Of a DNA stretch of 64,000 nt, positions 55,105 to 62,575 are shown piece after piece; position 1 is the stretch's first letter, and each line of letters opens with the position of its first letter. The notes under the pieces were generated by a model. That model was not told the DNA's origin, ran no database searches, and worked only from the letters and a program-made list of their open reading frames with translations. Location of the stretch: assembly GCF_030654605.1 (NCBI RefSeq), contig NZ_JAURXB010000065.1, forward strand, positions 57,394 through 121,393. Direction: 5' to 3'. The stretch is from Bradyrhizobium sp. (GTDB lineage Bacteria; Pseudomonadota; Alphaproteobacteria; Rhizobiales; Xanthobacteraceae). A program made the translations under genes and the position numbers.

Positions 55105-56976
55105 TCAGGTCTTCGACTCGGCCTTCTTCGAGGCGAACGTGGCCTTGAGATTGTCGAGCAGTTCCACCTTCACGCCGTTCTTGCGCATGATGTAGCTCTG
55201 CTGCAGCACCGAGAGCAGGTTGTTCCAGGCCCAGTAGATCACCAGACCCGCCGGGAACGAGGCCAGCATGAAGGTGAAGATCAGCGGCATCCAGTCGAAG
55301 ATCATCTTCTGGGTCGGATCCGGCGGCGTCGGATTGAGCTTCATCTGGAACCACATCGTGATGCCCATGATGATCGGCCAGACGCCGAGCATCAGATAAG
55401 GACCGACCACCGGTCCGAGCGTCATGGGATCCCACGGAATGAGGCCGAACAGGTTGAACAGCGTGGTCGGATCCGGTGCCGAGAGGTCCTTGATCCAGCC
55501 GTAGAACGGGGCGTGGCGCATTTCGATGGTGACGAACAGCACCTTGTAGAGCGAGAAGAACACCGGGATCTGCAACAGGACGGGAAGACAACCGGCGACC
55601 GGGTTGATCTTCTCCTTCTTGTAGATCTCCATCATCTCCTGCTGCTGCTTCACCTTGTCGTCGGGGAAGCGCTCCTTCAGCGCGGCCAGCTGCGGCTGCA
55701 CCGACTTCATCTTCGCCATCGAGGCGTAGGATTTGTTGGCGAGCGGGAAGAACAGAATCTTGATCAGCACCGTCACCAGCAGGATGGCGACGCCGAAATT
55801 GCCGAACAAATGGTAAAACCAGTCCAGCGCCACGAACATCGGCTTGGTGATGAAGTGGAACCAGCCCCAGTCGATCAGGAGGTCGAAGTGGTTGAGCCCG
55901 AGCTGCTTGTTGTAGCCGTCGAGACCGGCGAGCGGAAAATTGATGCCGACCACGCTGGCTTCCTTGGCGCCGGCGAACAGCCGGGCGTTGGAAGAGCCGG
56001 TGCCGCCGATCGCGATGGTCTGCGCATCCTGCAAATAGTCGGTCTGATAGGTGCGGGTGGCCCCCACCAGGTTGGACGAGAACCGGGCCTGCAGCTGCGC
56101 CGTGGAGTCCGGCAGCAGCGCCGCCGCCCAGTATTTGTCGGTGATGCCGAGCCAGCCGTTGGTGACCTTGAAGGTCTTCGACTTCTCTTCGTCGATCTTC
56201 GAGTAGCTGTATTCCTGCAGGCCCTGCTCGCCGAGATAGCCGATCAGGCCTTCATGCAGGATGTAATAGCCCTCGACCTTCGGGGTTCCGTGCCGCGAAA
56301 TCAGCGCGAACGGATACAGGGTGACCGGCGCATTGCCGACATTGGTGACGTCGTCCTTGACGGTGAAGAGATAGCGCTCGTCGATCGCAATGGTGCGGCG
56401 GAAGGTGAGGCCTTCGCCATTGTCGTATTTCAGCGTCACCGGGCTGTTCGGCGCCAGGCTGCCCGAGCCTTCCTGCTGCCACAGCGTGTCGCGATCCGGC
56501 AGCCGCACGGTGGAGCCCGCGGCGGCGACCCAGCCGAATTCAGCGTAATAGGGCGTCGGCGAGCCCGACGGCGAGAACAGCACGACCGCCGGCGATTTGG
56601 GATCGACCGTGGTGCGGAATTGCGTCAGCGCCAGATCGTCGATGCGGGCACCTTTCAACGCGATGCTGCCGCTGATCTTGGGGGTCTCGATCTTGATGCG
56701 CGGCGCCGCTGCGATTGCGACCTCGCGGTTGACCACCACCGGTGCCGCTGCGGGCGGGGCAGCGGCTGGCGCATTGGGCGCGCCCGGGGCGCCGGCCTGC
56801 GGGGTGGCGGGGGTGCCGGCCGGGCTGCCGGGCTGCGGCGCCTGCTTGGCCTGCTCCATCTGGGCCTGCTGCGCGCGCTGCTTTTCCATCTGCGGCATGT
56901 TGAAGAAGTATTGCCAGCCGATCAGCACGAGGCCGGACAGAATGACGGCGAGGATGGTGTTGCGATTATCGGTCAT
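55105..56976 (-). CDS. yidC: Membrane protein insertase YidC
   Basis: The 623-residue protein has an N-terminal membrane anchor (TILAVILSGLVLIGWQYFFN) and a Pro/Ala/Gln-rich linker (35-80). A large periplasmic beta domain is followed by the insertase core of five segments with the conserved KSYASMAKMKSVQPQLAALKERFPDDK and NPVAGCLPVLLQIPVFFSLYKVLF. It inserts and folds inner-membrane proteins with or without Sec. Confidence 0.97.
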   Translation of the reverse strand: MTDNRNTILAVILSGLVLIGWQYFFNMPQMEKQRAQQAQMEQAKQAPQPGSPAGTPATPQAGAPGAPNAPAAAPPAAAPVVVNREVAIAAAPRIKIETPKISGSIALKGARIDDLALTQFRTTVDPKSPAVVLFSPSGSPTPYYAEFGWVAAAGSTVRLPDRDTLWQQEGSGSLAPNSPVTLKYDNGEGLTFRRTIAIDERYLFTVKDDVTNVGNAPVTLYPFALISRHGTPKVEGYYILHEGLIGYLGEQGLQEYSYSKIDEEKSKTFKVTNGWLGITDKYWAAALLPDSTAQLQARFSSNLVGATRTYQTDYLQDAQTIAIGGTGSSNARLFAGAKEASVVGINFPLAGLDGYNKQLGLNHFDLLIDWGWFHFITKPMFVALDWFYHLFGNFGVAILLVTVLIKILFFPLANKSYASMAKMKSVQPQLAALKERFPDDKVKQQQEMMEIYKKEKINPVAGCLPVLLQIPVFFSLYKVLFVTIEMRHAPFYGWIKDLSAPDPTTLFNLFGLIPWDPMTLGPVVGPYLMLGVWPIIMGITMWFQMKLNPTPPDPTQKMIFDWMPLIFTFMLASFPAGLVIYWAWNNLLSVLQQSYIMRKNGVKVELLDNLKATFASKKAESKT

Positions 56977-56994
56977 CGTTCAAGGTCTCGTCAT

Positions 56995-57447
56995 TCAATT
57001 CGGTTTGCGGCTGGCGCGAGAGTCTTTATTATTCGACGCGGTGTCCTGACGCGAACCGGTGCCCGCTTCGCGGCCAGGCGCTCTGGCAGGTATTTTTGGC
57101 GGTCTCGCCACCTGGTCTTTGGGCTGCCGCTCGAGGCGACCCAGCGCCGAGCGGAGATCGTCGAGCATGGTCTCAAAGTCGCGGTTCAGTGCGGTACGTC
57201 GGCCGACTAGCACATAATCACTGTGCGGTCGCATGGATATGACGTCCAGCCGTTTCACCAGTTCGCGCAGCCTGCGCCGGATGCGATTGCGCTCGGTGGC
57301 GGTGCCGTTCTTCTTGGTAACGGTGAAGCCGACCCGGATCGGGCCGTCATCGTCGCGCAGGCGGCCTTGCAGCACGAAACCAGCGCTGTTGGCCCGCGCG
57401 CCATTGGCAACGGCGAGGAAGTCCGCCCGCTGCCTTAGCCGATCCAT
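56995..57447 (-). CDS. rnpA: Ribonuclease P protein component
   Basis: The 150-residue protein has the RNase P signature (RNRIRRRLRELVKRL, with VGFTVTKKNGTATERNRIRRR upstream). After residue about 110 it carries a Lys/Arg/Pro-rich tail (EAGTGSRQDTASNNKDSRASRK) beyond the usual roughly 120-residue length. It assists the RNase P RNA in trimming tRNA 5' ends. It lies 25 bp downstream of rpmH and 18 bp before yidC. Confidence 0.93.
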   Translation of the reverse strand: MDRLRQRADFLAVANGARANSAGFVLQGRLRDDDGPIRVGFTVTKKNGTATERNRIRRRLRELVKRLDVISMRPHSDYVLVGRRTALNRDFETMLDDLRSALGRLERQPKDQVARPPKIPARAPGREAGTGSRQDTASNNKDSRASRKPN

Positions 57448-57471
57448 GATGAAATCCCCGGGAAGCCCGGC

Positions 57472-57606
57472 TCAGGCGCTCAGGCGCTTACGGCCGCGCG
57501 CGCGGCGAGCGGCGAGAACTTTGCGGCCGCCGACCGTGGCAAGGCGGGCGCGGAAGCCGTGGCGGCGCTTGCGCACCAGTTTGCTGGGTTGATAAGTCCG
57601 CTTCAC
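57472..57606 (-). CDS. rpmH: 50S ribosomal protein L34
   Basis: The 44-residue protein reads [20 protein letters not shown] and continues to the RGRKRLSA end, the canonical L34 sequence. The start codon is GTG at 57606. It is the first gene of the rpmH-rnpA-yidC operon and lies downstream of a strong promoter-like sequence at 57758-57786. Confidence 0.97.
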
Positions 57607-57757
57607 GGGTAGTTCTCCGCTGACAATTGGCAGGCTAAGCTGCAATTTGCCTGATGAATGAGGTTAGCCCGGTGATGTTGACCGGCCCGAAACGGGCCGT
57701 TTCCGGCCCAATTGAGCCGCCCCGGTCGAACCGGGCCATCGCGGACAGTTGGCGCGG

Positions 57758-57786
57758 CTTATACGGGAGCGACCTGTTTTCGTCAA
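57758..57786 (-). promoter_or_regulatory. Sigma-70-type promoter for rpmH
   Basis: On the minus strand TTGACG (57786-57781) and TATAAG (57763-57758) are exactly 17 bp apart. This is the best promoter match seen in the window. The start codon of rpmH lies about 145 bp downstream, leaving a long leader. The region 57607-57978 otherwise holds no gene I can support. Confidence 0.75.
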
Positions 57787-57978
57787 TGTTGCGCCATGCC
57801 GCATTTGAGGTTCCTCGAAACGACGCAATTGGCGCGAATATATCTGTTTTCGCGGGGTTTTTGTCGGTAGCGGGCGCGGCGGCGCCGGATCCGGATCCGG
57901 CCGACATTAGCGATCCGTAATTTGACCGGTTGCGGTGCAGAACGCATCCTCGAAACCCAAGGCATCGGGACCACCATC

Positions 57979-59529
57979 GTGTCCGTGAGCGACCAGCAGC
58001 CAGCTATCGAAACGGCGCAGTCCAAGGCGTCGCCAAGGCAGTTGCCAAGGCAGTTGCCAAGGCAACCGTCAAGGCAACCGTCGAGGCAACCGCCGAGGCT
58101 GCCGCGAAGGCTTGGCCTTTCCGGCAAGCTGCTGCTGCTGACCATTCCCCTGATCATGATCGCGGGAATGCTGATTTATGTGCCCTCGATCGCCAATTTT
58201 CACATGAACCGGCTGAACGACCGGCTGGCGGCGGCCAACACCGCCGCCCTGGTGCTGGATGCCGCGCCGCTCGGCATGGTTCCCGATTCGCTGTCGCGGC
58301 AAATCCTGAAAAGCATCGGCGCGCGGGCGGTGGCCATCAAGATGGGGCAGCAGCGCCGGCTGTTGGCCAGCGCCGATCTGCCGCCGGCGATTGATCGCGA
58401 CATCGACGTGCGCACCATGACGGTGTGGTCGGGTATCCGGGATTCCTTCGAAATCATGCTGGAACGCGGCAACCAGGCGATCAGGGTGATCGGTCCCGCG
58501 TCCGGCGGCGGGCATTTCATCGAGGTGGTGATCGATGAGGCGCCGCTGCGCCAGGCGATGTACCGGTTTTCCCGCAATCTGCTGCTGGTCTCGCTGGGGA
58601 TCGCGATGTTGACCGCCGGGCTGGTCTATCTGGCGCTGCATTTTCTGTTCGTGCGGCCGATGCGGCGGCTGACCGCGAGCCTGGTCGGATTCCACGAAAA
58701 CCCCGAGAGTTCGGCCTATATCATCGTCCCCAGCCAGCGCGGCGACGAGATCGGCGTCGCCGAACGCGAATTGAGCGACATGCAGCGCGACCTGGTGTCG
58801 ATGCTGCATCAGAAGAGCCGGCTCGCCGCCCTCGGTCTCGCGGTATCGAAGATCAACCACGATCTGCGTAACCTGCTGGCCTCCTCGCAACTGCTGTCGG
58901 ACCAGCTTTCCAGCGTGCCCGATCCCCGGGTGCAGCGCTTCGCCCCCAAGCTGATGCGCTCGCTGGAGCGCGCCATCGCGTTCTGCCAGTCGACGCTGTC
59001 CTACGGCCGCGCCCAGGAGGCCGCTCCCGATCGCCGCATGATCCTGATCGAGCCCGTGGTCGCCGAGGTGCGCGAATCCGCAGGCCTCGCCACCGACGCC
59101 TCGATCGGCTGGATCAGCGCGATCGAGCGCGGGCTCACCATCGACGCCGATCCCGACCAGCTGTTTCGCGTGCTGCTCAACCTCGTGCGCAATGCGGCGC
59201 AGGCGCTGGAAAGCCATCCCAAGGGCGATGCCGCCACCTTCCAGATCCGCATCACCGGCCGCCGCGAGGGCTCGGTCGCCATCATCGAGGTCTCCGACAC
59301 CGGGCCCGGCGTGCCCCAAAAGGCCCGCGAGCATTTGTTCGAGGCGTTCCAGACCTCCGGCCGGCCCGGCGGCAGCGGGCTCGGCCTCGCGATCGCCGCC
59401 GAACTGGTCCGCGCCCATGGCGGCGACATCCACCTGGTCGAAGGCACCATCGGCGCCACCTTCCGGATCGCGATCCCGGACCGGCCGGTGGAACTGCTCA
59501 GCGTGCGGAACGAGCGGGCACGGGCGTAA
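57979..59529 (+). CDS. Orphan sensor histidine kinase
   Basis: The protein of about 516 residues has a basic, proline-rich cytoplasmic N-tail encoded by 12-bp tandem repeats. A first membrane segment (LLLLTIPLIMIAGMLIYVPSI), a periplasmic domain (about 70-190), a second membrane segment and a HAMP-like linker follow. The H-box is KINHDLRNLLASSQLL. ATP-binding boxes are LLNLVRNAAQALE, SDTGPGVP and GGSGLGLAIAAELV. Its partner response regulator is not adjacent. The start is uncertain: GTG 57979 or GTG 57985 are likely; TTG 57922 is possible. Confidence 0.92.
   Translation: MSVSDQQPAIETAQSKASPRQLPRQLPRQPSRQPSRQPPRLPRRLGLSGKLLLLTIPLIMIAGMLIYVPSIANFHMNRLNDRLAAANTAALVLDAAPLGMVPDSLSRQILKSIGARAVAIKMGQQRRLLASADLPPAIDRDIDVRTMTVWSGIRDSFEIMLERGNQAIRVIGPASGGGHFIEVVIDEAPLRQAMYRFSRNLLLVSLGIAMLTAGLVYLALHFLFVRPMRRLTASLVGFHENPESSAYIIVPSQRGDEIGVAERELSDMQRDLVSMLHQKSRLAALGLAVSKINHDLRNLLASSQLLSDQLSSVPDPRVQRFAPKLMRSLERAIAFCQSTLSYGRAQEAAPDRRMILIEPVVAEVRESAGLATDASIGWISAIERGLTIDADPDQLFRVLLNLVRNAAQALESHPKGDAATFQIRITGRREGSVAIIEVSDTGPGVPQKAREHLFEAFQTSGRPGGSGLGLAIAAELVRAHGGDIHLVEGTIGATFRIAIPDRPVELLSVRNERARA
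58029..58112 (+). repeat. 12-bp tandem repeat array in the histidine kinase gene
   Basis: Seven imperfect 12-bp units (type GTTGCCAAGGCA, later ACCGTCAAGGCA and GCCGCGAAGGCT) encode RQLP/RQPS-type tetrapeptides. The array lies before the first membrane segment. Length changes by whole units would keep the frame. Confidence 0.92.
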
Positions 59530-59542
59530 GGACAGCTCGATC

Positions 59543-59663
59543 CGTCATTCCGGGGCATCGCCAACGGATCCGGCCTGTGGCCGGTCCGATGGCGATGAAC
59601 CCGGAATCCAGAGGTAATTTTGGGAGATTCCGGGTTCGCGCTGGCGCGCGCCCCGGAATGACG
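59543..59663. repeat. Dispersed palindromic repeat, family F
   Basis: CGTCATTCCGGGGCATCGCC starts it and GCGCGCCCCGGAATGACGG ends it. Inside are GGATCCGGCCTGTGGCCGGTCC and GAACCCGGAATCCAG facing ATTCCGGGTTC. It lies 3' of the kinase gene. Confidence 0.85.
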
Positions 59664-59811
59664 GCAATTTCCCTCCGGAATTGGCCGTCACACGCCGTCT
59701 TGCAGACCTTGCCAATCCCACCCGGAGCGGGTAGCTAAAGCGCTCTTTCGCGACCTTCCGAACACACCTCGGATGCATCCGGGCCTGCGCCCAAGATGCC
59801 CCGCGAAAAAC

Positions 59812-59888
59812 GCGCCCGTAGCTCAGCTGGATAGAGCACTAGACTACGAATCTAGGGGTCAGGAGTTCGAATCTCTTCGGGCGCGCCA
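59812..59888 (+). tRNA. tRNA-Arg (anticodon ACG)
   Basis: The cloverleaf is complete: acceptor GCGCCCG/CGGGCGC, D arm GCTC-AGCTGGATA-GAGC, anticodon stem CTAGA/TCTAG with loop CTACGAA (anticodon ACG at 34-36), T arm AGGAG-TTCGAAT-CTCTT, discriminator G and an encoded CCA. The T arm and acceptor 3' side (59859-59888) are antisense to the last codons of the serine recombinase gene. Confidence 0.97.
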
Positions 59889-61496
59889 TTTGCGTACAAA
59901 ACTGCGAACCCCGTTCTTGCCGGCCTGCGAGCTGGCGATAACGGCTTGTTCGAGGCTTGATTTTGAGCCGTGGATGCGGATCACACGATCGTCGACTTCG
60001 ATGGCATCGATAAACGAGCGCAGGTAGGCCTTGCGAAATGGAATGTCGCCTGTGGTGATACTCTGGCGCATCAGCGAGCCGAAGCGTTCGATTTTGGCCC
60101 TGTCGATACGGGCTGCCGGAGACTGGCCTTTGATCCGGTCGAGTGCGCTTCGCGCCTGGTCGCGATCGGCCTTGATGTCGGCAAGTCGGATTTTTAGAAC
60201 TTCGTCGAGATCGGTGACACCGTCTTCAACGAGCGCGTAGAGGCGCCGAAGCTTATCGTCGGCTATGCTCGCCTGCCGGGATAGTTGATCAATCCGGTCC
60301 CGGACTTCGCCGCCGGCCATCGCCCGGCTCTTGACGATCTCGGCAAGGAGATCGGCGATACGATCGGCAACCAGGAGATAGTCGGCGATATGGCCGGTTA
60401 CCAATTGGTCCAGCCTGTCCATCGGAATCGAGCGGCCCTTGCACGCGGTCTTGCCCATGCGTGCGGCGCCGGAGCAAGAATAGTAACGGTAGACCCGTCC
60501 GGTTTTCGAAGTTCCCGTGCGTAGTGTCATGGCGGAGCTGCAACTGGCGCAATAGGCAAGCCCGGTCAGCAAGATCGGCCCCGTCGTAATCCTTGGCGGC
60601 ATTGATCGGGGATTACGTGCCTTGAGCGAGCGTCGTACCTGGTCGAAAGTCTCGCGCTCGATGATCGGCGGAACCTCTACCGCGATGACTTCGGCGACGG
60701 GCTTTTCTTGCCCGGTTTTTGCGTGCCGGCGGTTGAAGCGCCACTCGCCGATATAGAGCGGATTGGTCAGGATCAGATGCACCGGTCCGACACCGAAGCG
60801 TGCGCCAAGCCGTGTTCGGATGCCGCGCGTATTCAAGGCCTTGGCGACTTCCTTGACGCCGAGAGGACCACTCGCTCCGTCGCCTTCAAGGTAGAGCTTG
60901 AAGATCAACCGCACGGTCTCAGCCTCGACGGGATCGATGATCAGGCGCTTCTTGGTCCTGTGGCCGCGCTTTTCGACATCCTCGACCGCGTAACCAAGCG
61001 GCACGCGGGAGCCGTTGTAGAACCCCTGGCGGGCGTTCTCCTTCATGGCGCGCAGCACGTGTTTGGCGTTCTCGCGGCTCTGATATTCATCAAACAGCGC
61101 GATTACCTGTCGCATCATCACTTGCGACGGGTCGTCACCCAGCTCCTGTGTGATTGAGACCAGTCGCACACCATGCTTGGCAAGCCGGCGGATATACATC
61201 TCGAGCCCAAAAGCATCGCGGAAGAAGCGGCTGAAGCTGTGCACCACGATGACGTCGAATGGTCGATCGTCATCCGAGGCACGTTCGATCATGCGCTGGA
61301 ATTCGGGGCGCTGATCGTCCATGGCGGAGGCGCCCGGCTCTATATAGTCGGCGACGACCTGCCAGCCTTGGCGCTCACAATAGGCCTTTGTCTGCGAGCG
61401 CTGATCGGGGATCGAGAGATCCACTTCCGCCTGCCTCGTGGTGGAGACACGCAGATAGAGCGCCGCACGCGAAGCGATCGACACCGGCAGATTCAT
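59859..61496 (-). CDS. Large serine recombinase (site-specific integrase)
   Basis: The 545-residue protein has the resolvase-type catalytic domain with Ser18 in YLRVSTT, R90 and R93 in HSFSRFFRDAFG and YQSRENAK. It has the recombinase domain (VPLGYAVEDVEKRG...FKLYLEGDG) and a zinc ribbon (CASC, then C and C about 30-40 residues later). A C-terminal coiled coil (about 400-470) completes it. This is the architecture of phage/ICE integrases that act on attP and attB. The last nine residues WRARRDSNS and the stop are antisense tRNA-Arg sequence, so the gene reaches through the presumed attachment junction. Confidence 0.95.
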   Translation of the reverse strand: MNLPVSIASRAALYLRVSTTRQAEVDLSIPDQRSQTKAYCERQGWQVVADYIEPGASAMDDQRPEFQRMIERASDDDRPFDVIVVHSFSRFFRDAFGLEMYIRRLAKHGVRLVSITQELGDDPSQVMMRQVIALFDEYQSRENAKHVLRAMKENARQGFYNGSRVPLGYAVEDVEKRGHRTKKRLIIDPVEAETVRLIFKLYLEGDGASGPLGVKEVAKALNTRGIRTRLGARFGVGPVHLILTNPLYIGEWRFNRRHAKTGQEKPVAEVIAVEVPPIIERETFDQVRRSLKARNPRSMPPRITTGPILLTGLAYCASCSSAMTLRTGTSKTGRVYRYYSCSGAARMGKTACKGRSIPMDRLDQLVTGHIADYLLVADRIADLLAEIVKSRAMAGGEVRDRIDQLSRQASIADDKLRRLYALVEDGVTDLDEVLKIRLADIKADRDQARSALDRIKGQSPAARIDRAKIERFGSLMRQSITTGDIPFRKAYLRSFIDAIEVDDRVIRIHGSKSSLEQAVIASSQAGKNGVRSFVRKWRARRDSNS

Positions 61497-61520
61497 GAAA
61501 GGTTCCTCCGCGAGCCGAGC

Positions 61521-61900
61521 TCATTTGAGAATATCATCCAGCAGCGTTCCCAGGAACGCCTCAATGACATCCAATTCGCGCGGAGATATGGCAATCTTGG
61601 CAGGGAAGTCGTCCGTGACAATAAACGAGTCGGATCGTTCGTCGCATTCCGCACTGCGCGCAGTGTGTGGGGGCAACGAGATCCCTGCATCCGATTTCTT
61701 GGCGGATGCGTGACGCTCTCGGGATAGATGACGGCGAGCCATCCCGCCAGAGAGTGCATCGGGTCGTAGGTCGCAATCAGTTCTGATCGAACTCGCAGAA
61801 CAGCGTGCAATGACAGGCAGGCGGCGAGGTTTTGTACGCCGGCAAGTTCGTCAGGAAATGGCCAGCGTCCCTGTTCACCCTCGTTTGTCTTGCCGGCCAT
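61521..61900 (-). pseudogene. Possible frameshifted small gene next to the integrase
   Basis: Two minus-strand frames look protein-like in succession. Frame one from 61900 gives MAGKTNEGEQGRWPFPDE and AGVQNLAACLSLHAVLRVRSE, then loses sense after about residue 58. A second frame ending at 61521 gives FIVTDDFPAKIAISPRELDVIE followed by AFLGTLLDDILK. Together they could be one gene of about 125 residues broken by a shift near 61725. The function is unknown; the location suggests an integrase accessory gene. A sequencing error is also possible. Confidence 0.35.
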
Positions 61901-62575
61901 TTTGAGGCCAAGCGTGCAATGCGGAAAAGGTCCGACTGGCCGCTGGCGATATGGTTTTCCGCGCAGCGGACGCTGTCAATGATCTACGACCGTGTGCCAC
62001 GGCGCGCTCCGAAGGGGAGCGCGTCATTGACAGCGTCCGCCGCACGGAACCGCTCGCCGCCAAGCGTTCCGACGGCGAAGTCTGGCCATCTCGCGATGCG
62101 TCTCCGCCGCGTTTCCAGTCGTGGATTTGTGTCACCGTGAGCACGGCGATGAGAGATTTTTTAACGCGCGTCACCTTTCCGGATGCATGCTCACAGCGGG
62201 CTGAGCGCGCGGTAACTGAAACTTTTACATGTATTCGGAACGCCATTTTTGCATTGAGCGGCGTGCCGTTTGTTGGCGTTCACCCATGCTCATGTAGCAT
62301 TTGTTGCGAGGCGTTGATCGGACTGACGCTGGGCTGCCCGTTCTGAGTGCGGTCGTAGTTTTGCGTGGTCTGGCGGGAGATCGGCGAAGTTGAGGTGGAG
62401 GGCAAGATTAAAGCAAACTGACGTTTGCCCGAAGCCGTTGTCTGCACACTGGTTTTAGAGATCAGGTTTTGAGAGAGCGGCTTCATCCCCGCCAAACCTT
62501 TGTTTTTGTTGCCGGCAGTGCGCCGCCGACCTGTCTTCTGTTGTCTTCTTGATCGCGTGTGGTGACATCGCCGGC
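61901..62575. other. Region with no supported gene, between integrase side and relaxase
   Basis: Frames on both strands here are short or have compositions unlike real proteins. The region holds the inverted repeat at 61966-62040. It could contain the element's attachment, transfer-origin or promoter sequences, but no nic-site motif can be assigned with confidence. Confidence 0.5.
61966..62040. repeat. Perfect 17-bp inverted repeat with nested hairpin
   Basis: GCGGACGCTGTCAATGA (61966-61982) is the exact complement of TCATTGACAGCGTCCGC (62024-62040). The 41-bp interval contains CGCGCTCC (62003-62010) pairing with GGAGCGCG (62016-62023) around a 5-base loop. The structure lies between integrase and relaxase. 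Confidence 0.9.

Noticed and set aside
57930..58394. A frame overlapping the histidine kinase start with AKAV/ATVKA repeats that looks like a histone H1-type protein
   Set aside because: The 12-bp array gives a repeat in every frame. The kinase frame continues into a full, well-conserved domain set, while this frame ends in unstructured sequence.
61875..62246. A 123-codon minus-strand frame as a possible regulator
   Set aside because: It has Ser/Arg-rich composition and reads through the 17-bp inverted repeat. No recognisable helix-turn-helix or Shine-Dalgarno supports it.
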